The notes under the pieces are model-generated. The model saw nothing but the letters and a program-made list of their open reading frames with translations. It was not told the origin of the DNA and ran no database searches. Source: Acidobacteria bacterium Ga0074141 (lineage in GTDB: Bacteria; Acidobacteriota; Blastocatellia; Pyrinomonadales; Pyrinomonadaceae). From it: a DNA stretch of 64,000 nucleotides. The translations under genes and the position numbers were made by a program. Positions 46,807-55,278 of the stretch are shown piece after piece; the first letter of the stretch is position 1; each line of letters begins with the position of its first letter. The stretch spans positions 248,001-312,000 of the forward strand of contig LNDP01000014.1 of the NCBI GenBank assembly GCA_001464665.1, in the 5' to 3' direction.

Positions 46807-46840
46807 GAGGCGTTCCAATTGGGACGCCTCCTTTTGTTTT
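46807..46840 (+). terminator. terminator after the BNR-repeat gene
   Basis: GAGGCGTTCC (46807-46816) pairs with GGGACGCCTC (46821-46830), one G-T, loop AATT, followed by CTTTTGTTTT. A TATAAT at 46855-46860 just beyond it may be the -10 of bshC, with only a weak -35. Confidence 0.85.
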
Positions 46841-46882
46841 CGCTTGCGGAAACTTATAATTCTCGTAAGGAGAAAGTTTTTC

Positions 46883-48565
46883 GTGCAGCAAGAATCCGCC
46901 TGTCCCGAGCCGAGTAGATCTCCGTTTTCCGCAACGCTCGACATTCCCTTCGCCGATATACCCGGACAATCAAAACTCTTCATCGATTACCAGGCCGACC
47001 CGGTCTCGTTGAAGAGGTTCTATCCCGGAGTCGTCGGCTCACATAGAGAGGTCATCGAGCGGATACCGGATGTGCTTTCGCGCTACTCGGCGGACCGCGG
47101 CGAGCTCTGCGACGCGCTCGAAGAGATGAACCGTAAGTTCGGTGCATCTGAGCGGACGCTCCAGAACATTGCGATGCTTCGCGAGAGCGATTCGGTCGCA
47201 GTCGTTTCGGGGCAGCAAGCGGGGCTTCTGACCGGCCCGCTTTATACCATCTATAAGGCCCTCTCTGCCGTAAAGACCGCCGACGACCTTCGTCGCCGCG
47301 GAGTAAAGGCGGTGCCGGTCTTTTGGGCAGCGACCGAGGACCATGATTTCGACGAGGTCTCGCGGACGTTCGTGCTCGACCGAGAGAACCGGCTGACCGA
47401 AGTGAAGAACGAGCCGAAGCGATGCCACGACGACCTGCCGGTCGGTTATGTGAAGCTCGACGACAGTATTCGGCGAACTCTTGCCGGGCTTTTTGACGCG
47501 CTCCCGATGACGGAGCATACCGACGAGCTTCGCGGCCTGCTCGATGATATCTGGATACCGCAGACCTACTACGGCGATGCTTTTGCAAGGCTTCTCAATG
47601 CCTTTATCGGCAAGTATGGCCTGATCATTCTTTGTCCGCTCGATTCGCGGCTAAAGACGCTTGCTTCACCGATCTATGTAAATGCGATCCGGCATTCGGA
47701 CGAGATCGTTCGGGCACTTCAGGCGAGGAGCGAGGAGCTGACCGCTGAAGGATACGCGGCCCAGGTGTTTGTAGGCGACGATTATTTTCCGCTTTTCTGG
47801 CAGGCACGCGACGGCACCCGCAATGCGCTCAAGAAGAGCGAGAACGGGACCTTTCACACGAAAGACGGAGCACGCGAATTTACGCTCGACGAACTTGCTG
47901 AGACCGCCGAACGCGACCCCTCGCGATTTAGCCCGAGCGTCGTTTTGCGTTCGGTGGTTCAGGACCATCTGCTTCCGACGGTCTGCTATTTTGGCGGTGC
48001 GGCCGAGATCGCCTATTTTGCACAGAGCAGCGAGGTCTATCGGATTCTCGACCGGCCGCCGACGCCGATACTCCACCGGCAGAGCTTCAGCCTTATCGAA
48101 CGGCGATTCGGAAGGACGATGGAAAAATTCGGGATCGACTTCGAGCATCTCTTTGCCGGTCTGAACGCGTTGATCCCTGAGCTCGTTGACCGGCACTTGA
48201 ACATCGGAACTTCGGCGCTGATCGCGGACGTTGAAGAGCGGATCAACATCGAGCTAAACCGGCTCGACCAGAATTTTCTCGAGATCGACCCGACGCTTTC
48301 AGAAAATCTTGCGACCCGGCGGCGAAAGGTCATCTACCACATCTCGGCGCTCAGGGATAAGTTCCGTGCGGCCCAGTTCAATAAAGATCAGGAAATACGG
48401 CGGCGCGTCGAAACGCTTTTTTCTTCAACGATGCCGCACGGCCATCTGCAGGAACGGAGCCTTAACGTTTTGCATTTTGTGAACCGATACGGGCCGGACT
48501 TCATCGACTGGCTCTACGACGGCATCGACCTCGACAACAAAGATCATCGCGTACTTTATCTTTAG
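46883..48565 (+). CDS. bshC: bacillithiol biosynthesis cysteine-adding enzyme BshC
   Basis: 560 residues from a GTG at 46883, ten bases after AAGGAG; the longer frame to 46799 overlaps a terminator. DIPFADIPGQSKLFIDY, VVSGQQAGLLTGPLYTIYKALSA, PVFWAATEDHDFDEV, VLRSVVQDHLLPTVCYFGGAAEIAYFAQ (conserved pieces cited in order), and PHGHLQERSLNVLHFVNRYG are BshC hallmarks. It joins cysteine to glucosaminyl-malate to complete bacillithiol. BshA and BshB are not in the window. mutL begins five bases downstream, so they are one operon. Confidence 0.95.
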   Translation: MQQESACPEPSRSPFSATLDIPFADIPGQSKLFIDYQADPVSLKRFYPGVVGSHREVIERIPDVLSRYSADRGELCDALEEMNRKFGASERTLQNIAMLRESDSVAVVSGQQAGLLTGPLYTIYKALSAVKTADDLRRRGVKAVPVFWAATEDHDFDEVSRTFVLDRENRLTEVKNEPKRCHDDLPVGYVKLDDSIRRTLAGLFDALPMTEHTDELRGLLDDIWIPQTYYGDAFARLLNAFIGKYGLIILCPLDSRLKTLASPIYVNAIRHSDEIVRALQARSEELTAEGYAAQVFVGDDYFPLFWQARDGTRNALKKSENGTFHTKDGAREFTLDELAETAERDPSRFSPSVVLRSVVQDHLLPTVCYFGGAAEIAYFAQSSEVYRILDRPPTPILHRQSFSLIERRFGRTMEKFGIDFEHLFAGLNALIPELVDRHLNIGTSALIADVEERINIELNRLDQNFLEIDPTLSENLATRRRKVIYHISALRDKFRAAQFNKDQEIRRRVETLFSSTMPHGHLQERSLNVLHFVNRYGPDFIDWLYDGIDLDNKDHRVLYL

Positions 48566-48570
48566 CCCGG

Positions 48571-50538
48571 ATGAACAAGATCCGCATACTGCCCGATAAC
48601 CTTGCCAACCAGATCGCCGCCGGCGAGGTGGTGGAACGGCCGGCGTCCGTAATTAAGGAGTTGCTTGAGAACGCGCTTGATGCGGGATCGGGCCGGATCA
48701 CGATCGATGTTGAGCTCGGCGGCCGGCGGCTGATGCGGATCGCCGACGACGGGCACGGAATGGGCCGCGACGACGCGGTGCTGGCATTTGAAAGGCACGC
48801 GACGTCGAAGATCCGCGACCTCGATGACCTCGGCCGCATCGGGACGCTCGGCTTTCGCGGCGAGGCACTTGCATCGATCGCGTCCGTCGCCCGGATCGAA
48901 CTTGTGACCAAGGTCGAAGAGGATTCGGCTGCGACCCGGGTTGAGATAGAAGGTGGCCGGTTGACCGACGTCAGCGACGCCCCGCGGGCGACCGGTACGA
49001 CCGTTTCGGTCCGCGATCTTTTCTTCAATACGCCGGCGAGGCGAAAGTTCATGCGGTCCGAGGCGACCGAGAACTACCACCTTACGTCGATCATTCAACA
49101 TTACGCCCTCGCCTATCCGCACATCGCATTCGCACTCAACAACAACGGGCGGTCCGTCATCAACGTTTCGCCGGCAAAGGACCTTCGCGAACGGGCGTTT
49201 CAGCTCTTTGGCGGCGGCCTGCTTGAAAGTCTTTTGCCGGTAAGCGGCGGACGAGAATTTGTTGCAACTCTTTCGGGGTTCGTCTCCGCTCCGCGGGAAC
49301 GCAGAACGAATCGCGACTCGCAGTATTACTTTGTTAATCGGCGGTTTGTCCGCGATAAGGCGATCGCCGAAGGGATTCGCGAGGGCTACCGATCCGTTCT
49401 GCCGCACGGCTATTATCCGGTCGCGTTCCTTTTCCTTGATATTCCGGTCGAAGAGGTCGACGTAAATGTTCACCCGGCCAAAACGGAGGTTCGCTTTCGC
49501 CGCCGCGATGCAGTGAAGGACGTGATCGCCGAAGCCGTTCGCGAGTCGCTGGCAAAGGCGGGGATCGATTCTGCCGAGTCGGCAAACCGTGAAAGCTCCC
49601 AGGCCTGGGAAGCGAGGTATGACGAAGCGGCAGCTGCCTCTTCTTTTGTTGAGACAAAGGGCGAAGAAGAAAGGGAACCGAGTGTTGCAGCGATCACCGA
49701 GCAGCTCCCGGCGAGATCGGAACAAACCGCCGCCGACATCGCAGAATCGCCGAGTTTGTTTTCGACAGATGAGGTCAGTTCGTTTGACTCGATGGACTTT
49801 GAAATTGAGGCTGAGGCTCGGGCGATCAAAATGCCGAGGGCGTCGGTTGTTTCCGCCGACGAGAGTTTCGCTCAAAGCGAAGCGAGTGTTTACCCAGTTC
49901 TGCCACCTGTCGATTCGGCGGCCAAGATAGCTAAGACGGCCGAGGTTGCCGAGATCCCGACGCGTTCGATCCGCCCGGTCGGCCAACTTCATGAGAGCTT
50001 TATCATTGCAGTGGATGAAGAAGGGCTTTTGCTGATAGATCAACACGTCGCCCACGAGCGCATCCTCTTTGACCGATTTCGACGAGCCGAGTACGGCAAG
50101 CCGCTCGAGTCGCAGAACCTGCTGATCCCGGAAACGCTTGACCTGACGCCGGCCGAGGCTGAGGTATTTGAATCGGTCGCCGAGACGCTTTCGGCCCTTG
50201 GTTTTGACGTAATGCGGCTTTCGGGGCGAACGATCGCGATCAAGGCCGTGCCGGCCGACCTGCCGCCTGCCGAGGGAAGAATGCTGCTCAAGGAACTGCT
50301 CGCCAGCTTCGAGGGACGCGGGCGTTCCGGTGCCGAAAGTTCTATCCGCGACGACATCGCTGCGAGCCTCGCCTGCAAGGCCGCAATCAAGATAAACATG
50401 CCGCTTACTCAAGAAAAGATGGCGTGGCTGATCGATCGGCTTCTGGTCACTTCCTCGCCTACGACCTGCCCGCACGGGCGTCCCGTGATCCTTCGGCTGA
50501 CGATGCGAGACATCGAACGCGGCTTTCACAGAACTTAG
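48571..50538 (+). CDS. mutL: DNA mismatch repair protein MutL
   Basis: 655 residues. GHKL ATPase: LPDNLANQIAAGEVVERPAS, VIKELLENALDAG, IADDGHGMGRDDAVLAFERHATSKI, LGFRGEALASIASVA, GTTVSVRDLFFNTPARRKF. A long acidic linker (about 350-480) precedes the C-terminal dimerisation domain. The endonuclease site reads LLIDQHVAHERILFDRF: it keeps DQH and the first E but has V for A and D for the last E of the DQHA(X)2E(X)4E consensus, and a CPHGRP motif follows near residue 632. Metal-dependent nicking activity is therefore plausible but not certain. Confidence 0.96.
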   Translation: MNKIRILPDNLANQIAAGEVVERPASVIKELLENALDAGSGRITIDVELGGRRLMRIADDGHGMGRDDAVLAFERHATSKIRDLDDLGRIGTLGFRGEALASIASVARIELVTKVEEDSAATRVEIEGGRLTDVSDAPRATGTTVSVRDLFFNTPARRKFMRSEATENYHLTSIIQHYALAYPHIAFALNNNGRSVINVSPAKDLRERAFQLFGGGLLESLLPVSGGREFVATLSGFVSAPRERRTNRDSQYYFVNRRFVRDKAIAEGIREGYRSVLPHGYYPVAFLFLDIPVEEVDVNVHPAKTEVRFRRRDAVKDVIAEAVRESLAKAGIDSAESANRESSQAWEARYDEAAAASSFVETKGEEEREPSVAAITEQLPARSEQTAADIAESPSLFSTDEVSSFDSMDFEIEAEARAIKMPRASVVSADESFAQSEASVYPVLPPVDSAAKIAKTAEVAEIPTRSIRPVGQLHESFIIAVDEEGLLLIDQHVAHERILFDRFRRAEYGKPLESQNLLIPETLDLTPAEAEVFESVAETLSALGFDVMRLSGRTIAIKAVPADLPPAEGRMLLKELLASFEGRGRSGAESSIRDDIAASLACKAAIKINMPLTQEKMAWLIDRLLVTSSPTTCPHGRPVILRLTMRDIERGFHRT

Positions 50539-50632
50539 CGTTTGAAAGCGATAAATCGCATCGGAAGTTGCTTTTGTGTGTATATTTTTGCCAGTTTTGT
50601 CTCAAGTTATTTCCAAAAAGTTAATGTTTGGC

Positions 50633-50660
50633 TTGCAAATTTGAAAGATTCAAGTATATT
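50633..50660 (+). promoter_or_regulatory. candidate promoter of the ROK regulator gene
   Basis: TTGCAA (50633-50638), 16 bases, TATATT (50655-50660). The operator-like palindrome at 50667-50687 lies directly at the predicted transcription start, so bound repressor would block this promoter. Confidence 0.5.
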
Positions 50661-50666
50661 GTTGGG

Positions 50667-50687
50667 TTTGTTGAGTCTCCCGACAAA
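50667..50687. promoter_or_regulatory. ROK operator candidate, site 1 (autoregulation)
   Basis: TTTGTTG, six bases, CCGACAAA: an interrupted inverted repeat of 21 bases. The same arms with a completely different six-base centre occur at 51994-52014 before the TonB-dependent receptor. Identical arms with a free centre are what a dimeric helix-turn-helix repressor site looks like. The adjacent gene encodes such a protein. Confidence 0.6.
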
Positions 50688-50748
50688 GTTACATTGCCGT
50701 TCGTTACCGTGCTAAGCATCGAGCTTTCCGGCATAGCTAGAAGAAGCG

Positions 50749-51948
50749 ATGAAGCGAATAAATCTACAAAGAGCGAGTTCCCAGATAGCGCGGCCGACGA
50801 CTATCCGCGACATCAATAAACGCATTGTTTTGAATTACGTTCGCGACCGGGCTCCGATCTCGCGGGCCGAGATCGCGAGGGAGACGCAGCTCCACCGTTC
50901 GACCGTCTCCGTTATTGTTGACGAACTGCTTGAGACCGGTTTGATCGTCGGTATCGGCGTGGGCGTTTCGACAGGCGGACGCAAGCCGGAACTCTTCGAG
51001 CTCAAGAAGGGTGACCCGACGGCGATCGCAATTGACGTAACGCCGCGGACCACTACTTTCGCCGTTGCAGACCTTGCAGGAACACTGCTCGCCAAAGAGA
51101 CATTTTCAACTTCGCCCGACGTCGACTTCATGACCGACCAGATCATCCGGCGGACCAAGACGATGATCGAGGAAACGGGAGCCCAGGGGGTCGAGATCGG
51201 GATGAGCGTTCCGGGCCTGGTCGATCAGGCGAACGGCAAGATCTTTCACATTCCGTATTTTGACTGGCGGGATTGGGACATCTGCACGCGGCTCGCCGAC
51301 GCGACAGGATCAAAGGTAACGGTTGAGAACGACGCAAACGCGACCGCTCTAGCTGAACTTTGGTTCGGCGACGAGCGTATTAAGAAATCTGACACTTTCG
51401 TTATGGTCCTGGTCGGCGAGGGAATCGGAACCGGCATAATTTTTGACGGCCAGGTCTATCGAGGCGAGAAAGGTGCCGGCGGTGAGTTTGGCCACATGAT
51501 CGCCGGCGATAACGCTCCGGTCGAGTGTTCCTGCGGCAGCCGCGAGTGCTGGGAGGCTTATGCTTCTGAGAAAGCATTTATCGCCAGATACAAGGACCGT
51601 TTGAGAAACGGCGACCTGAAACAAAACGAGATGAATGTCGCCGATCTGGTCCAACTCGCTGTCGATGGTGAGAAGCACGCGGTCGAAGCATTAAAGGAAA
51701 CGGCCCATTACCTCGGCAACGGGATCTCAAATCTTATCGTGGGCCTGAGCCCGCAGGTCGTCGTGGTCAGCGGAAAGATCACTAAGGCGTGGGATGTGTT
51801 TGCCGATCAGTTATACAGGGTCTCGGAAAGGAGCGTCCTCGCCGGGCTTCCGCCGACGGAACTCATACCGTCTTCGCTCGGCGATGCGCCGACGTTGCTC
51901 GGGGCGATCGGGCTGGTTTTGGCAAGGAAATTTGGTTCGGTCAACTAG
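50749..51948 (+). CDS. ROK-family transcriptional repressor
   Basis: 399 residues. MarR-like winged helix at about 20-80 (INKRIVLNYVRDRAPISRAE, IARETQLHRSTVSVIVDELL), then the ROK sugar-kinase-like domain: ATPase loop IAIDVTPRTT, EVGMSVPG-like IGMSVPGLVDQANG, DANATALAELWFG, GEGIGTGIIFDGQ and the zinc motif CSCGSRECWEAYAS. NagC/XylR-type members lift repression when a sugar or sugar phosphate binds. A shared operator-like site before its own gene and before the downstream receptor suggests it controls the 50749-59653 uptake locus. Confidence 0.92.
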   Translation: MKRINLQRASSQIARPTTIRDINKRIVLNYVRDRAPISRAEIARETQLHRSTVSVIVDELLETGLIVGIGVGVSTGGRKPELFELKKGDPTAIAIDVTPRTTTFAVADLAGTLLAKETFSTSPDVDFMTDQIIRRTKTMIEETGAQGVEIGMSVPGLVDQANGKIFHIPYFDWRDWDICTRLADATGSKVTVENDANATALAELWFGDERIKKSDTFVMVLVGEGIGTGIIFDGQVYRGEKGAGGEFGHMIAGDNAPVECSCGSRECWEAYASEKAFIARYKDRLRNGDLKQNEMNVADLVQLAVDGEKHAVEALKETAHYLGNGISNLIVGLSPQVVVVSGKITKAWDVFADQLYRVSERSVLAGLPPTELIPSSLGDAPTLLGAIGLVLARKFGSVN

Positions 51949-51963
51949 GCCGAACGACGATTC

Positions 51964-51992
51964 TTGACAAGGGTATTGAATCTGTATTACAT
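51964..51992 (+). promoter_or_regulatory. candidate promoter of the TonB-dependent receptor gene
   Basis: A perfect TTGACA (51964-51969) with TATTAC at 15 bases (51985-51990) or TTACAT at 17 bases (51987-51992). The operator candidate begins at 51994, immediately downstream, leaving a 100-base leader to the start codon at 52115. Confidence 0.55.
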
Positions 51993-51993
51993 C

Positions 51994-52014
51994 TTTGTTG
52001 GCAGCTCCGACAAA
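51994..52014. promoter_or_regulatory. ROK operator candidate, site 2 (receptor promoter)
   Basis: TTTGTTG, six bases (GCAGCT), CCGACAAA; same arms and same 21-base length as site 1 at 50667-50687. Position just after the -10 matches a roadblock-type operator in both cases. Confidence 0.6.
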
Positions 52015-52114
52015 CTATTGGTTTTTCGCTCACACGTCTCCCGAACGGTTAGCGGCCGGAAACGGTTTCAAAAACACGGATTTCTGGAAATTTCGTAGCA
52101 AAGGAGAGAGAAAT

Positions 52115-55045
52115 ATGCGTCAAGCTTGGTTTTTCAAAAGATCGGTGGTCGCGATGGCCTTAGTTGCCGTTGTGTCCATCTTTGGTGTATTTAACGCAAA
52201 TGGCCAGTCCCAGGCTATTAATGGTCAGATCGAAGGGATAGTATCCGACGCGAACGGGGCTGCAGTGCCGAACGCGACTGTCACCGTTCGAAACATCGGA
52301 ACCGGTGCGGAAAGAACCGTTACCACAGATTCTGGCGGCGTTTACCGTGTTCCGCTGCTTCCGCTTGGGACTTATCGCGTCACGATCGAAGCTCAGAGCT
52401 TTAAGCGTTACGTGCAGGAAGGAATCATCCTTACAACGGGTTCTATTGCGACAGTTCGTGCGAACCTCGAAACCGGCGGATTGGAGGAGACTGTTACTGT
52501 CACCATGGATGCTCCGATCGCCGACCCCGGAAAGATCGACGTAGGACGTGTAATGAACACCCGCGAGGTCCAGAACCTTCCGCTGGTTTCGCGCAACCCT
52601 TACAACTATGCTCTCCTTCAGGCGAATGTGACCGGACGGCCGAATGTGGAATTTGGCGTGCCGCGTATCAACGCGAACGGATACACCCGCCGAACCAACT
52701 ATCAGCTTGACGGCAACAACAACACCCAGGCCGACCGCGGCGGTATCCGCCTGATGCCGATCTCGGACACATTTGTTGCCGAGGTCCAGCTTGTTACCAA
52801 CGGTTTTGCACCGGAGTTTGGCAATACACCGGGCCTGATCATGAACGCCGTTACGCCGAGCGGAACGAACGACATCCACGGTTCGGCGAGTTATCGTTTC
52901 CGGCGGACGGGAATGTCCTCACGCCCGTTCAATATTTTGCCGACGGCGGTGAAGCCGGAAACGAAGGTCGATAACATCACCGGTGCTGTCGGCGGACCGA
53001 TCATCAAGGATCGCTGGCACTTCTACGGCGGTTATGAATGGGTAGAGCGCGACCTCGCGGGCGAACCGCAGCGGACGATCACCATCTCCGAAGCGAACAA
53101 GGCTGCATTGATCGCATCGGGCGTGCCGGCAGAGGCCTTCCCGACGGCCATTCCGGCGGCTCAGAAGGTTAACTTCTTCATTTTCCGAACGGATGCTCAA
53201 CTGAACGAGAACAACCGTCTCTCGGGCCGGTTCAATTATTTCAAAAACGTCTCGCCGAACAACATTGCGGGGGGCCTAAACACGCTCCAGCGGTCGATCA
53301 CCTTTGACGACAAATCGTACTCGCTAGGGCTTCAGCTTGCTTCCATCATAAATGCTAACGTTTTGAACGAGTTCCGATATCAATATGCCAAACGCGATTC
53401 GCGTAACATTGCAAACGAGAATTCGGCCTCGGGTATCTCGATCGTGATCACCGGCGTGGCGAACATTGGTGCACCGGAAAATGACGATACGATCGCACCG
53501 CTGCAGGTGACGAACCAGGTTCAGAACAACCTGACATGGACACGCGGGAATCACGTTTACAAGTTTGGCGTCGGTGCGAACTGGATCGATGATACCCGTC
53601 GCTCGAATCAATTCGCCCGCTATACGTTCCCGAATCTTGCGGCATATTTGAATGCCGTAAACGGAACGGCCCCCCGCGGTTACACGAACTACGTTGAGGC
53701 TTTCGGAGAGCCTGGAATCGAATACAACTCGACCTTCTATAACTTCTTTATTCAGGATGATTGGAAGATCACGAGGAAACTGAAATTGAATTACGGCGTA
53801 CGATACGACCTCTATGATATTCCAGAGGCTTTTTCGGATTCGCCATTCTCAGCTTCGCAAGACTTTAAGGTAGACAAGAACAACTTTGCCCCGCGACTCG
53901 GTATGGTTTATGGTGTTCGCGACGGGCGATACCCGACGGTCATCCGGGCGAGTGCAGGTATCTACTACGACACGGTCTATCTTGACTTCTATCAGCGTGC
54001 TTTGTTGAACAACGGCAGCCCTACGCTCCTCAACTTTACGTTCGCTCCGGCGAATGCGGCCGCCCCGAACTTCCCGAACACACTCGGCAATTTGCCGCCG
54101 GGGACGCCTCTTCCGGTCCAGAGTATCGAAACCATCTCGCCGGATTACGAGGCGATGTACGCAATGCACGGACAGGCACAGGTCGAGCAGGCACTCGGAG
54201 AAAACCTTTCGTTCACGATCGGCTACATCCACTCTAGCGGACGCCACATCCCGGTGTATCGCAATATCAACCGGATCAACCCGACGTCAACGTTGGCCGA
54301 TGGACGTCCGATCTTCAGCAACACGATCAATGCCTCGACCAGATTCGATCCGCGGTTCAACAACATTCTGATGGCGGAGTCGGTCGCAAATTCGACCTAT
54401 AACGCTCTGACGTTTCAGCTCAGCAAGCGGTTCTCGGCGGGTTATCAGTTCAGTGCGAACTATACGCTTTCAAAGGCTGAGGACGATGCTCCGGAACAGA
54501 ACATGGTGGCCACACAGGCCGGCAATTTGGTCGTGCAGGATCCGACAAACCGTGCTCGCGGACGCGGACCGGCCCTTGCGGATCAGCGGCACACGTTCAA
54601 CATGAGCTTTGTTGGACGGCCGGTATTCAACTTTGAAAACAAAGCGTTGAATTACATCGTCAACAACAACCAGCTCGGTATTATCCTCACCGCGAACAGC
54701 GGCGAAAGGTACGACGTTGTCGCCGCAAATGATATCAACCTCGATGGCTTCATCGGCTCGGACAACCCGGTTGGCATCACCCGCAACCAGTTCAAGACGC
54801 CGAAGCAGACCAACGTAGATCTCAGGTATTCGAGGTTCATCAACTTCACTGAGCGTTACAAGCTGGAGGTTTTTGGTGAATTCCTGAACGTTTTCAACAT
54901 CAATAGCATCATCCAGGTCAACAGCAGGACCGTAGCGACCGATGCTCTTGGAAATATTACGGGAACGATTCCGACGCCACAGAACAGCCCCGTTACCTCG
55001 CTGGATAGCCGGCAGTTCCAGGTCGGGTTCAAGTTCGTGTTCTAA
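52115..55045 (+). CDS. Oar-like TonB-dependent receptor
   Basis: 976 residues; ATG 52115 follows AAGGAGAG. Signal peptide about 1-30 (SVVAMALVAVVSIFGVFNANG). N-terminal CarboxypepD-reg-like domain about 35-115 (INGQIEGIVSDANGAAVPNA, YRVPLLPLGTYRVTIEAQ), a plug-like region about 120-250 (MNTREVQNLPLVSRNPY, YQLDGNNNTQADRGG, MNAVTPSGTNDIHGSASYRF) and a barrel ending in ...LDSRQFQVGFKFVF with a terminal aromatic. This is the Oar/SusC-related layout expanded in Acidobacteria; it imports bulky ligands such as oligosaccharides using TonB. The operator and the symporter/deacetylase downstream point to sugar uptake. Confidence 0.92.
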   Translation: MRQAWFFKRSVVAMALVAVVSIFGVFNANGQSQAINGQIEGIVSDANGAAVPNATVTVRNIGTGAERTVTTDSGGVYRVPLLPLGTYRVTIEAQSFKRYVQEGIILTTGSIATVRANLETGGLEETVTVTMDAPIADPGKIDVGRVMNTREVQNLPLVSRNPYNYALLQANVTGRPNVEFGVPRINANGYTRRTNYQLDGNNNTQADRGGIRLMPISDTFVAEVQLVTNGFAPEFGNTPGLIMNAVTPSGTNDIHGSASYRFRRTGMSSRPFNILPTAVKPETKVDNITGAVGGPIIKDRWHFYGGYEWVERDLAGEPQRTITISEANKAALIASGVPAEAFPTAIPAAQKVNFFIFRTDAQLNENNRLSGRFNYFKNVSPNNIAGGLNTLQRSITFDDKSYSLGLQLASIINANVLNEFRYQYAKRDSRNIANENSASGISIVITGVANIGAPENDDTIAPLQVTNQVQNNLTWTRGNHVYKFGVGANWIDDTRRSNQFARYTFPNLAAYLNAVNGTAPRGYTNYVEAFGEPGIEYNSTFYNFFIQDDWKITRKLKLNYGVRYDLYDIPEAFSDSPFSASQDFKVDKNNFAPRLGMVYGVRDGRYPTVIRASAGIYYDTVYLDFYQRALLNNGSPTLLNFTFAPANAAAPNFPNTLGNLPPGTPLPVQSIETISPDYEAMYAMHGQAQVEQALGENLSFTIGYIHSSGRHIPVYRNINRINPTSTLADGRPIFSNTINASTRFDPRFNNILMAESVANSTYNALTFQLSKRFSAGYQFSANYTLSKAEDDAPEQNMVATQAGNLVVQDPTNRARGRGPALADQRHTFNMSFVGRPVFNFENKALNYIVNNNQLGIILTANSGERYDVVAANDINLDGFIGSDNPVGITRNQFKTPKQTNVDLRYSRFINFTERYKLEVFGEFLNVFNINSIIQVNSRTVATDALGNITGTIPTPQNSPVTSLDSRQFQVGFKFVF

Positions 55046-55062
55046 ACCGGTTCCAAAGCTTT

Positions 55063-55093
55063 CCGGAATGCATCCAACCCGGATGCATTCCGG
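55063..55093 (+). terminator. perfect 13-bp hairpin after the receptor gene
   Basis: CCGGAATGCATCC (55063-55075) and GGATGCATTCCGG (55081-55093) pair perfectly over AACCC. No T-run follows, so it is more likely an mRNA processing or stability element than a full terminator; it would let the receptor be made in larger amounts than the symporter genes downstream. Confidence 0.6.
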
Positions 55094-55114
55094 GAACATC
55101 AGACAAAATTACCG

Positions 55115-55261
55115 ATGAAAGAGCAGGAGAAAGCACCAGTCGCACCGCCGCGGGAAGAACTACCGGACGAATGGTGGTACAAGGTTTACGTCGCTGTTAT
55201 GGTGACGACCGTTGTTGTGATCGTGCTTCTCTGGCTTTTCAGTAGATATTTCGCCGCGTAA
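55115..55261 (+). CDS. 48-residue single-pass membrane protein upstream of the symporter
   Basis: ATG 55115 to TAA at 55259-55261. Charged, proline-rich N-terminus ([20 protein letters not shown]), then one hydrophobic helix (about 26-45, [19 protein letters not shown]). No strong ribosome site: the sequence before it is the hairpin at 55063-55093. Ends 17 bases before the symporter start. Small single-helix subunits precede several transporters; a regulatory or assembly partner of the symporter is an inference from position. Confidence 0.6.
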   Translation: MKEQEKAPVAPPREELPDEWWYKVYVAVMVTTVVVIVLLWLFSRYFAA

Positions 55262-55278
55262 GACACGGAAGATTTCTA

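Noticed and set aside
48562-50529. 655-codon open frame antisense to mutL
   Set aside because: GC-rich codon bias keeps the opposite frame open. Its translation is low-complexity and Arg-rich with no domain, while the plus strand is a textbook MutL.
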